This document shows positions 6,508 to 6,989 of a stretch of 6,989 nt of DNA, one piece after another. Within the stretch, counting starts at the first letter, position 1, and each line of letters begins with the position of its first letter. The notes under the pieces were generated by a model that saw nothing but the letters and a program-made list of their open reading frames with translations, was not told the origin of the DNA and searched no databases. A program made the position numbers and the translations under genes. The stretch comes from Endomicrobium sp. (GTDB lineage Bacteria; Elusimicrobiota; Endomicrobiia; Endomicrobiales; Endomicrobiaceae): contig JAISDI010000043.1 in NCBI GenBank assembly GCA_031264895.1, positions 1 through 6,989 on the forward strand. Reading direction: 5' to 3'.

Positions 6508-6528
6508 TAATGAGTAATTAGTAATTAA
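6491..6528. repeat. AGTAATT-type short tandem repeat at the end of queD
   Basis: Degenerate 7-8 nt units (ATTAGTAG, TTAGTAATG, AGTAATT, AGTAATTAA) run through the last queD codons and past the stop. The pattern resembles heptamer-type short tandem repeats found between genes in many bacteria. It could vary in copy number. Confidence 0.6.
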
Positions 6529-6609
6529 CAGCAAAAAGCGAAAAGACAAAATTGATACTCTAATATTCAATTCATAATAGTGTCATCGACACTGTATTTA
6601 AACAGAGCC

Positions 6610-6644
6610 GTTTGTCGTAATCGACCCGCTGATTTGGATTTAAC
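6610..6644 (+). repeat. Direct repeat arm, copy 1
   Basis: This 35-nt segment begins GTTTGTCGTAATCGACCC and ends GGATTTAAC. It aligns with 6738-6769 with a few substitutions and one 3-nt gap. It leads directly into the large palindromic element, as the second copy leads into a small palindrome. Confidence 0.65.
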
Positions 6645-6716
6645 ATGCCCCCCGTGTTAAGACCTCACGGGGCAGGCTGCTAAGGAATAACAGCATTTCC
6701 GAGAACTTAGGGCATG
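6644..6716. repeat. Large palindromic element with nested hairpins
   Basis: CATGCCC (6644-6650) pairs with GGGCATG (6710-6716). Inside are a strong hairpin, CCCCGTG (6650-6656) with CACGGGG (6666-6672), and a weaker second arm, CTAAG (6680-6684) with CTTAG (6706-6710), enclosing GGAA/TTCC. The base sharing at 6650 and 6710 can be resolved by shortening one helix. Folded, it would be a three-way junction in DNA or RNA. Its right border GGGCATGAC matches the border GGGAATGAC of the small element at 6771-6801, so it belongs to the same family or is one with an insertion. Confidence 0.65.
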
Positions 6717-6737
6717 ACCACAAAGATGAATTTACTA

Positions 6738-6769
6738 GTTTGTCATCAACCCACTTATTTGTATTTAAC
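6738..6769 (+). repeat. Direct repeat arm, copy 2
   Basis: This is the counterpart of 6610-6644, starting GTTTGTCATCAACCC and ending GTATTTAAC, with a period of 128 nt between the copies. A shortened relative may sit at 6580-6604 (TGTCATCGACACTGTATTTA). Confidence 0.65.
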
Positions 6770-6770
6770 G

Positions 6771-6801
6771 TGGATTCCCGATTACGACGCTCGGGAATGA
6801 C
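6771..6801 (-). repeat. Small palindromic element A
   Basis: ATTCCCGA (6774-6781) and TCGGGAAT (6791-6798) form an 8-bp perfect stem with a 9-nt loop. Read on the minus strand it begins GTCAT, has loop GCGTCGTAA, and ends ATCCA, so it is inverted relative to elements B and C. The layout recalls Neisseria dRS3-like and other REP-type small palindromes. Confidence 0.8.
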
Positions 6802-6824
6802 GACAAAAATGATTTCGCTAGTTT

Positions 6825-6855
6825 GTCATCCCCGAATGTTTTAATCGGGGATCCA
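6825..6855 (+). repeat. Small palindromic element B
   Basis: ATCCCCGA (6828-6835) and TCGGGGAT (6845-6852) pair perfectly around a 9-nt loop, ATGTTTTAA. It is flanked by GTC and CCATTTTT. Because a T5 tract follows the stem after three bases, it could also act as a weak transcription terminator for queD readthrough. Confidence 0.8.
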
Positions 6856-6953
6856 TTTTTCCGTTGTCGTAAATTCCCCTCTACGGAGCTTACCATTACC
6901 CACAAGTATTTATGAGTTATGGGATTGGTAAAAAACAAGTAAAAAACAGATTT

Positions 6954-6984
6954 GTCATACCCGAAAGTCGTAATCGGGTATCCA
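6954..6984 (+). repeat. Small palindromic element C
   Basis: ATACCCGA (6957-6964) and TCGGGTAT (6974-6981) pair perfectly around loop AAGTCGTAA. The flanks (TTTGTC before, CCATTTTT after) match element B, and the copy ends just before the window edge, so the array may continue. Confidence 0.8.
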
Positions 6985-6989
6985 TTTTT

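Larger units (their letters stand above)
6508..6989. repeat. Gene-free array of palindromic and direct repeats downstream of queD
   Basis: No coding region is supported in these 482 bases. After the short tandem repeat come five boxes of the form G(T)TTGTCAT or TGTCGTAA (starting near 6580, 6610, 6738, 6821 and 6952). Most are followed by a palindrome or its remnant. The segment 6610-6644 matches 6738-6769 closely (both begin GTTTGTC and end ATTTAAC), and 6710-6747 matches 6793-6830 at 32 of 38 positions by my alignment. The array therefore looks built from tandem or nested insertions of one element family. The unit spacing is irregular, so it is not a CRISPR array. Confidence 0.7.

Noticed and set aside
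1657..6716. Nine-base match CATGCCCTA (1657-1665) to the reverse complement of 6708-6716
   Set aside because: With two regions of nearly 500 bases, about one 9-base match is expected by chance, and the flanks do not extend it.
6891..6930. Imperfect inverted repeat TACCA/TGGTA as a terminator
   Set aside because: The stem is interrupted and no T-tract follows on either strand.
6580..6989. CRISPR array
   Set aside because: The repeats are unequal in length, differ in orientation and have irregular spacing; no cas genes are present.

Overview
The window appears to come from a Gram-negative, fairly AT-rich bacterium. The periplasmic amidase has an AMIN stalk, the intergenic DNA is A/T-rich, and small palindromic repeats are scattered through it. 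The style fits Elusimicrobiota (Endomicrobium-like), but that is an impression from composition and gene style, not a demonstrated assignment.

Left third (1-1312, minus strand): two genes for exported or membrane proteins of no family I recognise. The first, transcribed leftward, is a 196-residue protein with a signal-like segment and a C-terminal membrane segment. The second runs off the left edge. It has an unusually long charged N-terminus before its signal-peptide core and at least two copies of a repeat of about 93 residues. A hairpin plus T-tract lies between them and overlaps the stop codon of the first, so it may act as a terminator or attenuator.

Intergenic 1313-1845: a divergent, AT-rich control region. 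It holds a 16-bp perfect palindrome, a stretch of about 130 bp open in all three plus frames (probably a dispersed repeat or decayed sequence), a 7-bp inverted repeat, a good -10 box, and a possible 22-codon leader ORF with its own Shine-Dalgarno that ends 2 nt before the next gene.

Centre and right (1846-6507, plus strand): a very compact five-gene operon of DUF2157 membrane protein, GDYXXLXY protein, AmiC-type N-acetylmuramoyl-L-alanine amidase, glutamate racemase (murI) and 6-carboxytetrahydropterin synthase (queD). The first four genes overlap each other by 4, 17 and 35 nt, and queD follows murI after 5 nt. MurI makes D-glutamate for peptidoglycan and the amidase cleaves peptidoglycan, so the operon has a cell-wall theme. 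The two membrane-associated unknowns precede them and a queuosine-pathway enzyme follows.

Right end (6508-6989): no gene. It starts with an AGTAATT-type short repeat that touches the end of queD. After that comes an array of related palindromic elements. Three small copies share an 8-bp stem with a 9-nt loop, and their stems show compensatory changes. A larger element with a related outer stem encloses additional hairpins. This array is the most distinctive non-coding structure in the window.
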